37,170 nt of DNA from JACJYC01 sp964558465 (GCA_964558465.1 CAZLEF010000069.1:1-37170); one strand, 5' to 3'. Counted from the first letter of the stretch, positions 16,446-23,856 are shown. Numbers and translations: made by a program. The notes: generated from the letters alone by a model not told the origin.

Positions 16446-17462
16446 ATGAACATCTCAAACGAAGTCAAGATCGGTTTTCTGGCGGTTGTCGCCATTGCGC
16501 TTTCTTTCTGGGGTTACAATTTCATCGTTGGCAAAAATCTGCTTTCCCGTTCCGATTATTACCAAATCGTTTATAATACAGTTGAAGGGCTCCAGGTGGG
16601 CACTCCGGTTCGCGTCAGCGGGGTGGAGGTCGGCACCGTCACCGGCGTTGAATTCATGAACAACGCTGAAAAACAGGTTTTAGTCACCATTACCATGAAG
16701 GATAATCTCCCGGTCCCCTCCAATGCGACGGCGCTGCTCGTAGCGGTCGGTTTTATGGGCGGCAAGGCCATCCTCCTGGAATACGGCGCCCCCTGCTCCG
16801 GCCCCGATTGCGCCAAAAACGGCGATTTTCTCACCGGGAAAACAAGGCCCTTCCTGATGTCCATGCTGGGGGCCGACGACCTCACTACTTATATCAAAGA
16901 TCTTGAAAAGGTCTTTCAGGGCATTGTAGATACGTTGCTCAGCAACCAAAACGCCATCGGCAGAAGCATGGAAAACCTCGAAGTGATGACGGCCAACCTC
17001 AAATCCGCTACCGGCCAGGCCGATCAGTTGATGCGCCGCTCTTCCGGGGATATCCAGGCTTCCATCGCCAGCCTCAAAGGATTGACTACCACGCTCGACG
17101 CCAAAAGGGATAAGATCGGCGGCATTATCGACAACGCGGATACCTTCAGCAAACAACTCACAGAAACAGACCTCCAGGGCACGATGGCCGAAGTGAAACA
17201 AACCATCCTGGAACTTAAAACCACCCTGGCTTCAGCTGAAAAAGCGCTCTCCGGCGTTTCCGGCGCAGTCGGGAAAATCCAGAACGGGGAAGGAACCCTC
17301 GGCAAACTCCTCAATGACGACGGTTTGTATTACGACTTCAAATCCGTGAGCGAACGCGCAGATTCGCTGCTCAATGACATCGAAAACCGGCCTTACCGGT
17401 ATATTCCGCTGAAAAACCGCAGGAAGGTGTTGCGGTATGATCGGTTGGATGAGAAGAATTAA
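16446..17462 (+). CDS. MCE/MlaD family lipid-transport protein
   Basis: 338 residues. A single N-terminal membrane anchor (about residues 8-28, IGFLAVVAIALSFWGYNFIV) precedes one MCE domain (about 35-115) with the hallmark block VEGLQVGTPVRVSGVEVGTV. The remainder is a long, largely helical and coiled-coil tail rich in T, L and K with regular spacing, as in other single-MCE proteins that oligomerise into a periplasmic channel. MCE proteins carry phospholipids or other lipids between the membranes. No Mla ATPase or permease is in the window, but the gene follows an envelope amidase, a common pairing in Bacteroidota. The ATG at 16446 gives the correct anchor. Confidence 0.9.
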   Translation: MNISNEVKIGFLAVVAIALSFWGYNFIVGKNLLSRSDYYQIVYNTVEGLQVGTPVRVSGVEVGTVTGVEFMNNAEKQVLVTITMKDNLPVPSNATALLVAVGFMGGKAILLEYGAPCSGPDCAKNGDFLTGKTRPFLMSMLGADDLTTYIKDLEKVFQGIVDTLLSNQNAIGRSMENLEVMTANLKSATGQADQLMRRSSGDIQASIASLKGLTTTLDAKRDKIGGIIDNADTFSKQLTETDLQGTMAEVKQTILELKTTLASAEKALSGVSGAVGKIQNGEGTLGKLLNDDGLYYDFKSVSERADSLLNDIENRPYRYIPLKNRRKVLRYDRLDEKN

Positions 17463-17479
17463 TGTTGATCTGTTGATCT

Positions 17480-17529
17480 GTTGATTTGTTGATTTGTTGG
17501 AAATCAAATCAACAAATCAACAAATCAAC
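17480..17529. terminator. 20-bp inverted repeat made of 7-bp units between convergent genes
   Basis: Arms 17480-17499 (GTTGATTTGTTGATTTGTTG) and 17510-17529 pair perfectly around a 10-base loop. Each arm is built of TGTTGAT-type heptamers, which begin at 17463, right after the MCE stop codon. Its place between two convergent genes suggests a bidirectional terminator, although the stem is AT-rich and no strong U-run follows. Confidence 0.55.
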
Positions 17530-17543
17530 GAATAAACAACAAA

Positions 17544-17939
17544 TCACCTCAGCTCCACCGGCTTCCGGATCAACCCGGTAAATGACCGCAGTTCGATCTC
17601 ATATTTGCCGGCTTCATACCTGCTTAAATCCAGTTCATAGATGGTGTTGACGGGCAAGTCGAACACTTTTTCCTTGAAAACCACCTCGCCGGTGTTATTT
17701 TTCACCACTACATCGCTGATGTTCACCCGGAGGCTTTCAAAATCGATATAATAGACGCGGTTTGTCTCGTCGGCGTAAATCGTCCAGTCTTCCTGCTGCA
17801 ATTCCGGCAAATCGGTAAGTTTTGAGTCTATCCCCTTGGCCGTCCAGGAGGAAGGCGTGGCAGCCAAAGATTGGGAGAAAAGAGCCGGTGCGGAAACCAG
17901 GCATGCAAAAACACTCAGTACAATAACCTTGCGGTACAT
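17544..17939 (-). CDS. small secreted protein with a sorting-domain-like beta fold
   Basis: 131 residues. A signal peptide (MYRKVIVLSVFACLVSAPAL) precedes an acidic middle and an 85-residue beta-rich C-terminus. The latter, with VYYIDFESLRVNISDVVVKN followed by GEVVFKEKVFDLP and LDLSRYEAGKYEIEL, resembles a DUF3244/T9SS sorting-domain immunoglobulin-like fold. It has no other domain, so it may be a free-standing version of that fold. Function unknown. An exact -7 box (TAATTTTG on the minus strand) lies 39 bases upstream of the start codon. It is convergent with the MCE gene across the heptamer hairpin. Confidence 0.75.
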   Translation of the reverse strand: MYRKVIVLSVFACLVSAPALFSQSLAATPSSWTAKGIDSKLTDLPELQQEDWTIYADETNRVYYIDFESLRVNISDVVVKNNTGEVVFKEKVFDLPVNTIYELDLSRYEAGKYEIELRSFTGLIRKPVELR

Positions 17940-18197
17940 GATTTGTTATATTTTGAGAAGTTCACAGGATCAGGACGCAAAATTATAACATCCTTATTGA
18001 AAATATTGTAACACCGAAGCACTTTTTTTTTGCCCTTTTGAAAAAAGACGGCAAAACGTCATTCTGTTTTGCGTAACGACAAAACATTTTTTTTATTTTA
18101 GGAAAAGGGTAAAATTTTTAAACGGCGGCTTTTTTTTTCTTCGCGGCGGGAAACAAACAGAATACGGGATTTCGACTTCGCTCAATCCCCTTCTGGC
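17940..18197. other. AT-rich intergenic region
   Basis: No gene is seen. It holds the promoter box of the small secreted protein, homopolymer T-runs near 18022-18031 and 18128-18138, and a short hairpin with arms GCAAAAC (18051-18057) and GTTTTGC (18066-18072). It ends in the start of the GTCGAA repeat element. Confidence 0.6.
17978..17985 (-). promoter_or_regulatory. candidate promoter -7 box (TAATTTTG, minus strand)
   Basis: Exact TAnnTTTG match on the minus strand, 39 bases upstream of the ATG of the small secreted protein. The -33 position has no clear TTTG. Confidence 0.4.
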
Positions 18198-18295
18198 GGA
18201 GTCGAACAAATTTCGACTTTTATCTTTCCCGTAAAGGTGACTGAGCGGAGTCGAACAAATTTCGACTTTTATCTTTCCCGTAAAGGTGACTGAGC
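18198..18295. repeat. 49-bp tandem duplication carrying GAGCGGAGTCGAA
   Basis: Copies lie at 18198-18246 and 18247-18295 and are identical as read; a third start (GGAGTCGAA) follows at 18296. Each copy contains a GTCGAAC-n-TTCGAC inverted motif. Related sequence occurs near 18168-18185 and 26950-26966, so this is a dispersed intergenic repeat. The second copy contains the last ten codons and stop of the NifU-like gene. Confidence 0.9.
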
Positions 18296-18565
18296 GGAGT
18301 CGAAGTCACCACTCACCGCTTCCACCCCGCTAATCTCCGGAATTTTACCCCGCACAGCCTGCTCGATGCCGGCGCGCATGGTCATTTCCGACATATTGCA
18401 ACTCTGGCAGGCGCCGAGCCACTTGATCTTCACGATATGGTCGTCGGTAACATCCAGCAATTCCACATCGCCTCCGTCAACCTGGAGATGGGGACGGATG
18501 TCGTCGAGGGCCGACTCGATGCGGTTCATTAATACCTGTTTTTCTTTCGTTGGCATACTTTCCAT
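18269..18565 (-). CDS. NifU C-terminal-domain Fe-S cluster scaffold protein
   Basis: 98 residues from ATG 18565. The NifU domain binds or carries an iron-sulfur cluster through the C-x-x-C pair in GACQSCNMS. It is preceded by the conserved VDGGDVELLDV block and followed by TMRAGIEQAVRGKIPEISGV. The longer frame to 18616 is unlikely because it overlaps the promoter box at 18614-18621. GGAGG lies 4 bases ahead of ATG 18565; ATG 18556 is an alternative. The last residues, GDFDSAQSPLRER, are not part of the domain and are encoded by the dispersed GTCGAA repeat, so the natural 3' end has been replaced or extended by repeat sequence. Probable role: Fe-S cluster delivery in the cytoplasm. Confidence 0.88.
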   Translation of the reverse strand: MESMPTKEKQVLMNRIESALDDIRPHLQVDGGDVELLDVTDDHIVKIKWLGACQSCNMSEMTMRAGIEQAVRGKIPEISGVEAVSGDFDSAQSPLRER

Positions 18566-18569
18566 TGTA

Positions 18570-18590
18570 CCTCCGACCTCCGGTCGGAGG
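18570..18590 (-). promoter_or_regulatory. hairpin covering the ribosome binding site of the NifU-like gene
   Basis: CCTCCGACC and GGTCGGAGG form 9-bp GC-rich perfect arms around a 3-base loop, in the 5' leader between the promoter box (18614-18621) and ATG 18565. On the minus strand the 3' arm is the GGAGG Shine-Dalgarno-like sequence 4 bases before the ATG. The hairpin would hide it in RNA. Regulation is inference. Confidence 0.55.
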
Positions 18591-18613
18591 AAAAAAATAA
18601 CTGAATTCCAATA

Positions 18614-18621
18614 CAAAAATA
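18614..18621 (-). promoter_or_regulatory. candidate promoter -7 box (TATTTTTG, minus strand)
   Basis: Exact TAnnTTTG match on the minus strand, about 50 bases upstream of ATG 18565. It argues against a start codon at 18616. Confidence 0.4.
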
Positions 18622-18717
18622 CGTTATCCCGCGGTTAATTTGAAATCATTTTTTAAGGGCGCCGTGACCGCCGTATTAAAAATTTGAAAATTGCGGGTTC
18701 GGTTTTGAAGATGGCGG

Positions 18718-19923
18718 TTATTCGGATCCATTTAAATAACCCTGCAAATACTCAAAATGTTTGCCCAAACGCCCGTTTTCGGCTACGGTGGCGCGTTCCA
18801 GCATCTGGCTTTCCGCCTTAAAAAATTCCGGCAATACATACCGGATGAATCTTTCGCCAAACGATTCGGAGGCATCCCGCGGCAATTCGCTGGGCAGGTT
18901 GTCGATGGCCATCATGTCGACGACCTGTTCCTGGAAAGGGGTCGCCTCCCGGCCGGTGAACGGATCGAACCCAAAAACCGGATCGGCGATCGTGCTGGCG
19001 CGGATGGTAGACGGAATGGATGAATCCGGGGCCATATCGCAGGTGACGTCTGCGATGACCCTGATCCGGAAATCAGGCCGTTGCATGTCCGGTACGCTAA
19101 AAAACGCCGGCGATCCTTTTTCCCAGAATATGCCGTTGATCATCAGGTCGGCTGATTTAAAATACGGCTCGAAAGCGCTCACAAACTCACCCGGGTGGGT
19201 ATAAAAATCCTTTTTTTCGAAAGGTTTCCCGTCCTTGCGGGCCACGTAGTCCGGACTGCTGAGCTGGGTGAAAACGGCATGGTCAGAATTTTCCGTCAGA
19301 AACGCTTCCGGCGATACCTCGCGGATGCCCATATCGCGCAAAACCTGAGCAGCGCCCGAACTCACCCGGCCCGTACCCGTCAGAACGGTTTTAAAAGGGG
19401 GCCAGGTCATGGTTGTATAAAATTGTACCGCGTCGGCGTAACATTTGAAACTTTTCATCCTGGGCAGCAGGAACAAACCGGTCCGCATGCCGTAGGTCAT
19501 CACCCCGTTGTGGGCGCCGACCATGCCTGCAAACCGGCCGAATGCGATCAGCCGTTTCCCCTCGTCGTCGGTCATCACCTCGTAATCGATCAAACGGATG
19601 CCTTTTTGCACCACGGCCTGGAGCAATTTCCGGTTGTATGCCTGCTTTTTGATGGTATGGGAAAAAATGCAGTAGGTCTTCCCGGGGATCAGCGCGTCAA
19701 CCGGTATTTCCTTGATCCCCAGCAACAGGTCGCAATCCGACAGGTCGTCCGTGAGTTCGACCCCGGCGGCCCGGTATTCTTCATCCTGGAACGACCGGAT
19801 CAGGGAAGGTTCCACGACCAGTTCCACGGGGAATTGCCGTTTCACCAGGGCGCATTGTTCGGGGCTCAGGGCCACCCGCTGGTCGGGCGGCGTTTTACGT
19901 TCACGGATCAAGCCAATTTTCAT
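18718..19923 (-). CDS. saccharopine dehydrogenase/alanine dehydrogenase-like (LOR/SDH) oxidoreductase
   Basis: 401 residues. The N-terminal domain opens MKIGLIRERKTPPDQRVALS, the typical AlaDH/PNT N-terminal pattern with the RVALSPEQ block. DCDLLLGIKEIP and TYCIFSHTIKKQ follow, as in lysine-forming saccharopine dehydrogenases. The central region has a nucleotide-binding turn in VLTGTGRVSSGAAQVLRDMG, and later blocks such as IRVIADVTCDM and FGFDPFTG match the C-terminal part of that family. It probably catalyses an NAD-dependent amino-acid dehydrogenation, perhaps in lysine metabolism; the exact substrate cannot be read. The ATG at 19923 fits the family start. The upstream 400 bases contain the protease gene's duplicated tail. 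Confidence 0.87.
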   Translation of the reverse strand: MKIGLIRERKTPPDQRVALSPEQCALVKRQFPVELVVEPSLIRSFQDEEYRAAGVELTDDLSDCDLLLGIKEIPVDALIPGKTYCIFSHTIKKQAYNRKLLQAVVQKGIRLIDYEVMTDDEGKRLIAFGRFAGMVGAHNGVMTYGMRTGLFLLPRMKSFKCYADAVQFYTTMTWPPFKTVLTGTGRVSSGAAQVLRDMGIREVSPEAFLTENSDHAVFTQLSSPDYVARKDGKPFEKKDFYTHPGEFVSAFEPYFKSADLMINGIFWEKGSPAFFSVPDMQRPDFRIRVIADVTCDMAPDSSIPSTIRASTIADPVFGFDPFTGREATPFQEQVVDMMAIDNLPSELPRDASESFGERFIRYVLPEFFKAESQMLERATVAENGRLGKHFEYLQGYLNGSE

Positions 19924-20332
19924 CGTTGCACTTTATTTGGTTGGGCCTGTCTGATAGGAGGAATCGGCTTGCCACGCAATATGCGCAACTGAATCGAGGA
20001 ATCGCATGCCGCGCAGAAGGCGCGGAGAAACTGATCTAGTGCAGCGAAAGTTCGACCCTTCCAATAAGCTGTTTCCACCGGGTTCAAAAGGCGGCGCAAA
20101 ATTAGGGAAAATTGTGCTGCCGGGATCCTCTTTGGAGAAAATTAGCGCGGATCGCTCCACATAGCGATCCGATCGTTTGAAACGATCGGATCGCGCTCGG
20201 TATATGGGAAAATTCGTGAATGGGAAAATTCGTGAATTTTCCTACCGCAACGATTTTTCCACCCGGTGCAAACAATCCTCCAGGTGAATCCGGTTCATTT
20301 GATCGGCATACGGGAAAATTCGTGAATTTTCC
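19924..20332. other. intergenic region with hairpins, palindromes and a copied gene tail
   Basis: Lies between two minus-strand genes. From 19924 to about 20140 nothing is identified. Bases 20149-20194 are a hairpin cluster and 20205-20332 hold the palindromic repeat and duplicated protease tail, listed separately. Confidence 0.7.
20149..20194. repeat. double inverted repeat built on GGATCG/CGATCC
   Basis: The first hairpin has arms GGATCGCT (20149-20156) and AGCGATCC (20163-20170). The second has 15-base perfect arms at 20164-20178 and 20180-20194 with a 1-base centre, so it may form a cruciform. The two share bases 20164-20170 and are mutually exclusive as RNA folds. It lies downstream of the metalloprotease and could end its transcript, though no U-run follows on the minus strand. 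Confidence 0.8.
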
Positions 20333-20333
20333 C
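20205..20333. repeat. GGGAAAATTC-GT-GAATTTTCCC palindromes and 91/92-bp duplication
   Basis: An inverted repeat with 10-base arms and a GT centre lies at 20312-20333, ending on the protease TAG. A second, nearly complete copy lies at 20222-20242, and TGGGAAAATTCGTGAA is tandemly doubled at 20205-20220 and 20221-20236. Between the palindromes, 20242-20304 is a copy of the last 20 codons and stop of the protease gene (20333-20395 region). On the minus strand it reads DQMNRIHLEDCLHRVEKSLR, 17 of 20 identical to the real C-terminus. Confidence 0.9.
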
Positions 20334-22864
20334 TACCGCAACGATTTTTCCACCCGGTGCAAACAATCCTCCAGATGGTACCGGCTCATTTTATCCGACG
20401 CGCCTTTTGCCTTTTTTTTCAGTTCGCGGCGGAGTTGTTCCAGGTCGGCGCGAACCACGGAGAGAAAATCGGTTTTGTCGTACGCGCGGACGGCCGGGGC
20501 GTCGTCGCCGGAAGCGGCTGCAGGCGGCTTCAGCAGGCCGGTGAGTTTTTCAACGTAGATCTTCTGCAAATTCCGGCGGTAAACGGAGATCGGCTTTCCG
20601 GTGCGGACTTCCGACCAGATACCGCTGTGCAGGTCGGCAAACAGGTCGTCGATGCCGTAGGCGTCCGGGAAGGCGGCGCGGGTTTCGGTCATGCGCTGCA
20701 TGCGGGCTTCGTCGAGCAAACTGTTGAGGGCGCTTTCCTGCAACTGGGCGACGGAGGCTACGCCCTGATCGGGGGTGATCAGGCTCAGCAACCGGCGGTC
20801 GAGCAACCACTCGGGGGTCTGGAAAAGTTGCCGGTTGAGGAAGGCCACCGCGTCTTTTTGCATTGATTTCGGCGCTGGTTCGTATACGATACCGCTCTGG
20901 TCGTAGGTCTTCGGGTTTTCGTAAATGCCGCCCACCCATTTGGTGGCATGGCCGATATAGCGGCGGAACTGGCCGACGATATCCCCGTACATCTCCTTCG
21001 CCATATCATAGTGTTCGGCGTCTTCCTTCGACCACGTCACGATGTTGGGCAGGATGCGCTGCAGGTTTTTGATCCCATAATCAGAGGCCTGCATGGAGTT
21101 GTCGCCCAGGTCTTCGCTTTGGGCGCGTGGGTCGTAGGCGCTCCGTTCGGTCAGGAAATGCACCCTGGGGTTGTCGGCCGCCTTGTCGAGATACCATTTG
21201 TTCAGCACCTTCTTGTCGGCTTCATGGCCGGGGGAGTTGTAAATGGGTTTGTAATTCCATTCGATGGCCCACTTGTCATAATCCCCGATGCGGGGGAAGA
21301 GGTCGGTTATCCCGTCTTCGGGCTGGGCGACGTAGTTGAAGCGGGCGTAATCCATGATGGAGGAGGTATGCCCGTTGGCGGCCATAAAGGCCTTGTCGCG
21401 GAGTTTTTCCACGGGCGTAGCGTGGCTGGCTCCGAAATTATGGCGCAGGCCGATCGTATGGCCGACCTCGTGGGACGAGACGAACCGCACGAGCTCGCCC
21501 ATGAGCCGGTCGTCAAATTCATTGACGCGGGCGCGCGGGTCAACCGCGGCGGTTTGCGTGGTGTACCACCTTTTCAGAAGTTTCATCACGTTGTGGTACC
21601 AGCCGATATGGCTTTCGAGGATCTCGCCTGAACGCGGGTCGTGTACATTGGGTCCGTAAGCGTTTTCCACAGTAGAGGCAAAATAACGGATGACAGAAAA
21701 CCGGGCGTCTTCCAGGCTCATAGTGGTATCCTGTACAGGCCAGTCTCTGGCAAGGATGGCATTTTTCCAGCCGGCCTGTTCGAAGGCTGCCTGCCAGTCC
21801 TCGACGCCCTGTTTGAGGAAGGGCCGCCATTTTTCAGGGGTGGCCGGGTCGATATAGAATACAATGGGTTTGGCGGGTTCGATGAGTTCACCGCGTTGCT
21901 GGCGGGCGGCATCGGCGCTGTTTTTGGCTTCCAGGCGCCAGCGTACGGCGATGGTTTCCTGTTCGGCGCGCTGGCCGTCGTTGTCGTATACGGTGTAGTT
22001 GGTGGCAAAAATCCCAACGCGGGGGTCGAACAGGCGTTTGCGCATCGGCGTTTTGGGGAGGAGAATCATGGAGGTGTTCAGCTCGAAGGTCACCGCGCCC
22101 GTGCTTTGTCCGCCGGCAAGGGGCGCCGATTGCCGGGGGCCGGTTGGGGCGCCCCGTTGCCCGCCCGAAGGGGTATTGACGCCATAGGTTTTGACGGTGC
22201 GGACCTCGACGTTGATGGGATAGGCCCGAATGGATTCGATATACGAACGGTCCTTCTGGATGCCGGTCAGGTTGTATTGCTGTTTGGAATTGGGGGGGAG
22301 GTCGAAGGCCTGGTTCGGGTTGTTAAAGAAGTCGCCGACCTCGATCACCACGGAGGTATCCTTGCGGATGGATTTGATGTCGAAAGCGGCCGCAATGGGG
22401 TCTACATTTGAATTCCGCACCGCGGTATAGATGGGCTGCGTGCTGTCGGGGCTCATGCTGATGAAGTGGATCACCCGGATAAAAACCTTGTTGGAAGGCC
22501 CTTTTTCGAAGCGGATCACCTGGCGGTTGGCCTGTTCCCCGCCGTAACCCGCGCCGGACGGGGTTTTGGACATGCGCGTGACGGTCATAATGTCCCGTCC
22601 GAAAACCGAGTCGGGGATCTCAAAATAATATTTGTCTTCGAGTTGGTGCACGGTCAGCAGGCCGGTCATGGAACGGGCTTTTGTAGTGATCAGTTCGCGG
22701 AAGGCTTTGGGGCCCGATTTTTTGGTGCTGTCGCGGCTTGCGGAGGTTTTTTCCCCTCCATCGGCGCCCGGCCGGGATGGACGCTGGGCGTAAAGGTCTT
22801 GCGAAAACAGGCAGAATAGCGCTAAAAGGAAAACTGCGGAAAAACGGATTGCAATTGGTTTCAT
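20333..22864 (-). CDS. secreted zinc-dependent metalloprotease (DUF5117/DUF4953-like)
   Basis: 843 residues. A signal peptide (MKPIAIRFSAVFLLALFCLF) is followed by a short polar linker, then a DUF5118/DUF5117-like N-terminal region. That region includes EIPDSVFGRDIMTVTRMSKT and the block NQVIRFEKGP-type beta strands near residues 95-130. The zinc site HEVGHTIGLRHNF near residue 466 has the H-E-x-x-H-x-x-G-x-x-H pattern of metzincin-type peptidases, and SIMDYARFNYVAQPEDG shortly after carries the Met-turn. The long C-terminal third is typical of this Bacteroidota family, which is usually periplasmic or secreted; substrates are unknown. The C-terminal 20 codons are repeated just downstream. No exact -7 box was found; TGAATTTG near 22911 is one base off. 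Confidence 0.92.
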   Translation of the reverse strand: MKPIAIRFSAVFLLALFCLFSQDLYAQRPSRPGADGGEKTSASRDSTKKSGPKAFRELITTKARSMTGLLTVHQLEDKYYFEIPDSVFGRDIMTVTRMSKTPSGAGYGGEQANRQVIRFEKGPSNKVFIRVIHFISMSPDSTQPIYTAVRNSNVDPIAAAFDIKSIRKDTSVVIEVGDFFNNPNQAFDLPPNSKQQYNLTGIQKDRSYIESIRAYPINVEVRTVKTYGVNTPSGGQRGAPTGPRQSAPLAGGQSTGAVTFELNTSMILLPKTPMRKRLFDPRVGIFATNYTVYDNDGQRAEQETIAVRWRLEAKNSADAARQQRGELIEPAKPIVFYIDPATPEKWRPFLKQGVEDWQAAFEQAGWKNAILARDWPVQDTTMSLEDARFSVIRYFASTVENAYGPNVHDPRSGEILESHIGWYHNVMKLLKRWYTTQTAAVDPRARVNEFDDRLMGELVRFVSSHEVGHTIGLRHNFGASHATPVEKLRDKAFMAANGHTSSIMDYARFNYVAQPEDGITDLFPRIGDYDKWAIEWNYKPIYNSPGHEADKKVLNKWYLDKAADNPRVHFLTERSAYDPRAQSEDLGDNSMQASDYGIKNLQRILPNIVTWSKEDAEHYDMAKEMYGDIVGQFRRYIGHATKWVGGIYENPKTYDQSGIVYEPAPKSMQKDAVAFLNRQLFQTPEWLLDRRLLSLITPDQGVASVAQLQESALNSLLDEARMQRMTETRAAFPDAYGIDDLFADLHSGIWSEVRTGKPISVYRRNLQKIYVEKLTGLLKPPAAASGDDAPAVRAYDKTDFLSVVRADLEQLRRELKKKAKGASDKMSRYHLEDCLHRVEKSLR

Positions 22865-23173
22865 ACTGTTCTTATTGGTTGGCTGAGCAATAAAATATTG
22901 TCAAAAATTCAAATTCAAAGCGGCAAAATAAGGCTTACATTCAAATTATCCGGCAAAAAGAGACCTAAAATACAATTTGTCAAACGAACCCATTGCGCGA
23001 CCTCAATGTTTTTCACCCGCCATCCACAGACATAAACCCTGCCATTCTGTCACTCGATATCCCGAAGGGACGCCTTCAGCGCAAAAAATCCGGCCGGGCA
23101 TGAATTTTGCCATTATTTTTTTCGATTGAAACTTTTCCAGTGTGATATGGGTTAAGTACATTTGATCGCAATT
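22865..23173. other. intergenic region without a recognisable gene
   Basis: Separates the minus-strand protease from the plus-strand tmRNA. TACATTTG at 23157-23164 is an exact TAnnTTTG match in the tmRNA direction but has no -33 partner at normal spacing. Nothing else was found. Confidence 0.5.
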
Positions 23174-23214
23174 TTATCCTTCGCGCCACGCCTAAGGCGT
23201 TACCCGAAGGATAA
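23174..23214. repeat. nested hairpin upstream of tmRNA
   Basis: Outer arms TTATCCTTCG (23174-23183) and CGAAGGATAA (23205-23214) pair perfectly, and inside them ACGCC (23188-23192) pairs with GGCGT (23196-23200). It is about 75 bases upstream of the mature tmRNA 5' end and upstream of its TTGACA promoter. It could be a mobile palindromic unit or a terminator; the role is not known. Confidence 0.65.
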
Positions 23215-23234
23215 TGCCGCAGGATGGATGGTTA

Positions 23235-23263
23235 TTGACAAACCATCCGACACGCGGTATACC
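23235..23263 (+). promoter_or_regulatory. candidate tmRNA promoter (TTGACA, 17 bases, TATACC)
   Basis: TTGACA at 23235-23240 and TATACC at 23258-23263 with a 17-base spacer resemble a classical sigma-70 promoter rather than the Bacteroidota consensus. A short leader would follow, with a GTCCCG/CGGGAC hairpin at 23266-23281, before the mature tmRNA 5' end at 23289. The match is by eye. Confidence 0.4.
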
Positions 23264-23288
23264 AGGTCCCGAAAGCGGGACAACCCAA

Positions 23289-23661
23289 GGGGGCGTAATG
23301 GTATTGACAGGATTGATTACTTGTAAGTAAGCATGCCGGAGCATTCCAGATCATCTCCGTCAACAAATGTCCGGAACATCTTTAGATGGCAACACTCAGT
23401 ATGCCATGGCTGCCTAATTCCAGGAATTAGAAGGCCATTACGCCGCAGGTTTGATTTCTGCTACACAGCCTGTCGCGTATCATCAACCCGCAGAATAGCT
23501 TCAAAGCCGGCTCCGACTGCGAAGCGAATCCTCAGGGGCTAAGGAATGAGTTGCGGAGGGTTTCCGTCCCACCCCGTTCCCGACAATCCAACCGGAAAAT
23601 AAGCATGTAGAAAGCTTACGAGGGCTTTCTCTGGACGCGAGTTCGACTCTCGCCGCCTCCA
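23289..23661 (+). ncRNA. ssrA: transfer-messenger RNA (tmRNA)
   Basis: Rescues stalled ribosomes by trans-translation. The 5' end GGGGGCG (23289-23295) pairs with CGCCTCC (23654-23660), with G3 against U70, the wobble pair that alanyl-tRNA synthetase recognises. Discriminator A is 23661. The next bases are CTC, so CCA is not encoded and must be added. The T-arm is complete: GCGAG (23637-23641), loop TTCGACT, CTCGC (23649-23653). The conserved AATAAGCATGTAGAAAGCTTA block lies just before it. The tag frame, resuming at GGC 23388, reads GNTQYAMAA and stops at TAA 23415-23417, typical of Bacteroidota tags ending in ALAA/AMAA. A T-run (23665-23669) follows the gene. SmpB is not in the window. Confidence 0.95.
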
Positions 23662-23780
23662 CTCTTTTTCAGTTGGCAGTTCGCCAGTGGGCTGTTGGCA
23701 GTTCACCTTCGATCTCCGCAGAAATCATTTCAAAATAAAAGAAAGTATTTTCGAAAATCTGCCAGATCTCTTCCCCTCAA

Positions 23781-23815
23781 CTGACAACTGATCACTGACA
23801 ACTGACAACTGACAA
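23781..23815. repeat. 7-bp tandem array (CTGACAA x5)
   Basis: Five heptamers, CTGACAA with one CTGATCA variant, in the leader region of the DUF2911 gene and ending 41 bases before its ATG. It is the same unit as at 2401-2442. Degenerate GTTGGCA-type units also occur at 23672-23706. Confidence 0.85.
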
Positions 23816-23856
23816 CTTTTAACAAGTCCACCTTCAACCAAATTAAAGTTTCGATC

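Noticed and set aside
18566..18616. Longer start for the NifU-like protein
   Set aside because: It would include the hairpin and the promoter box, and the extra residues (MYWNSVIFFLRPEVGGT) do not belong to the domain.
4879..20333. Palindromes as insertion-sequence ends
   Set aside because: No transposase gene or target duplication is seen around any of them in this window.
23585..23664. tRNA-like end with GTTCGACTCTCGCC
   Set aside because: The T-arm and acceptor end belong to tmRNA; no separate anticodon stem is present.
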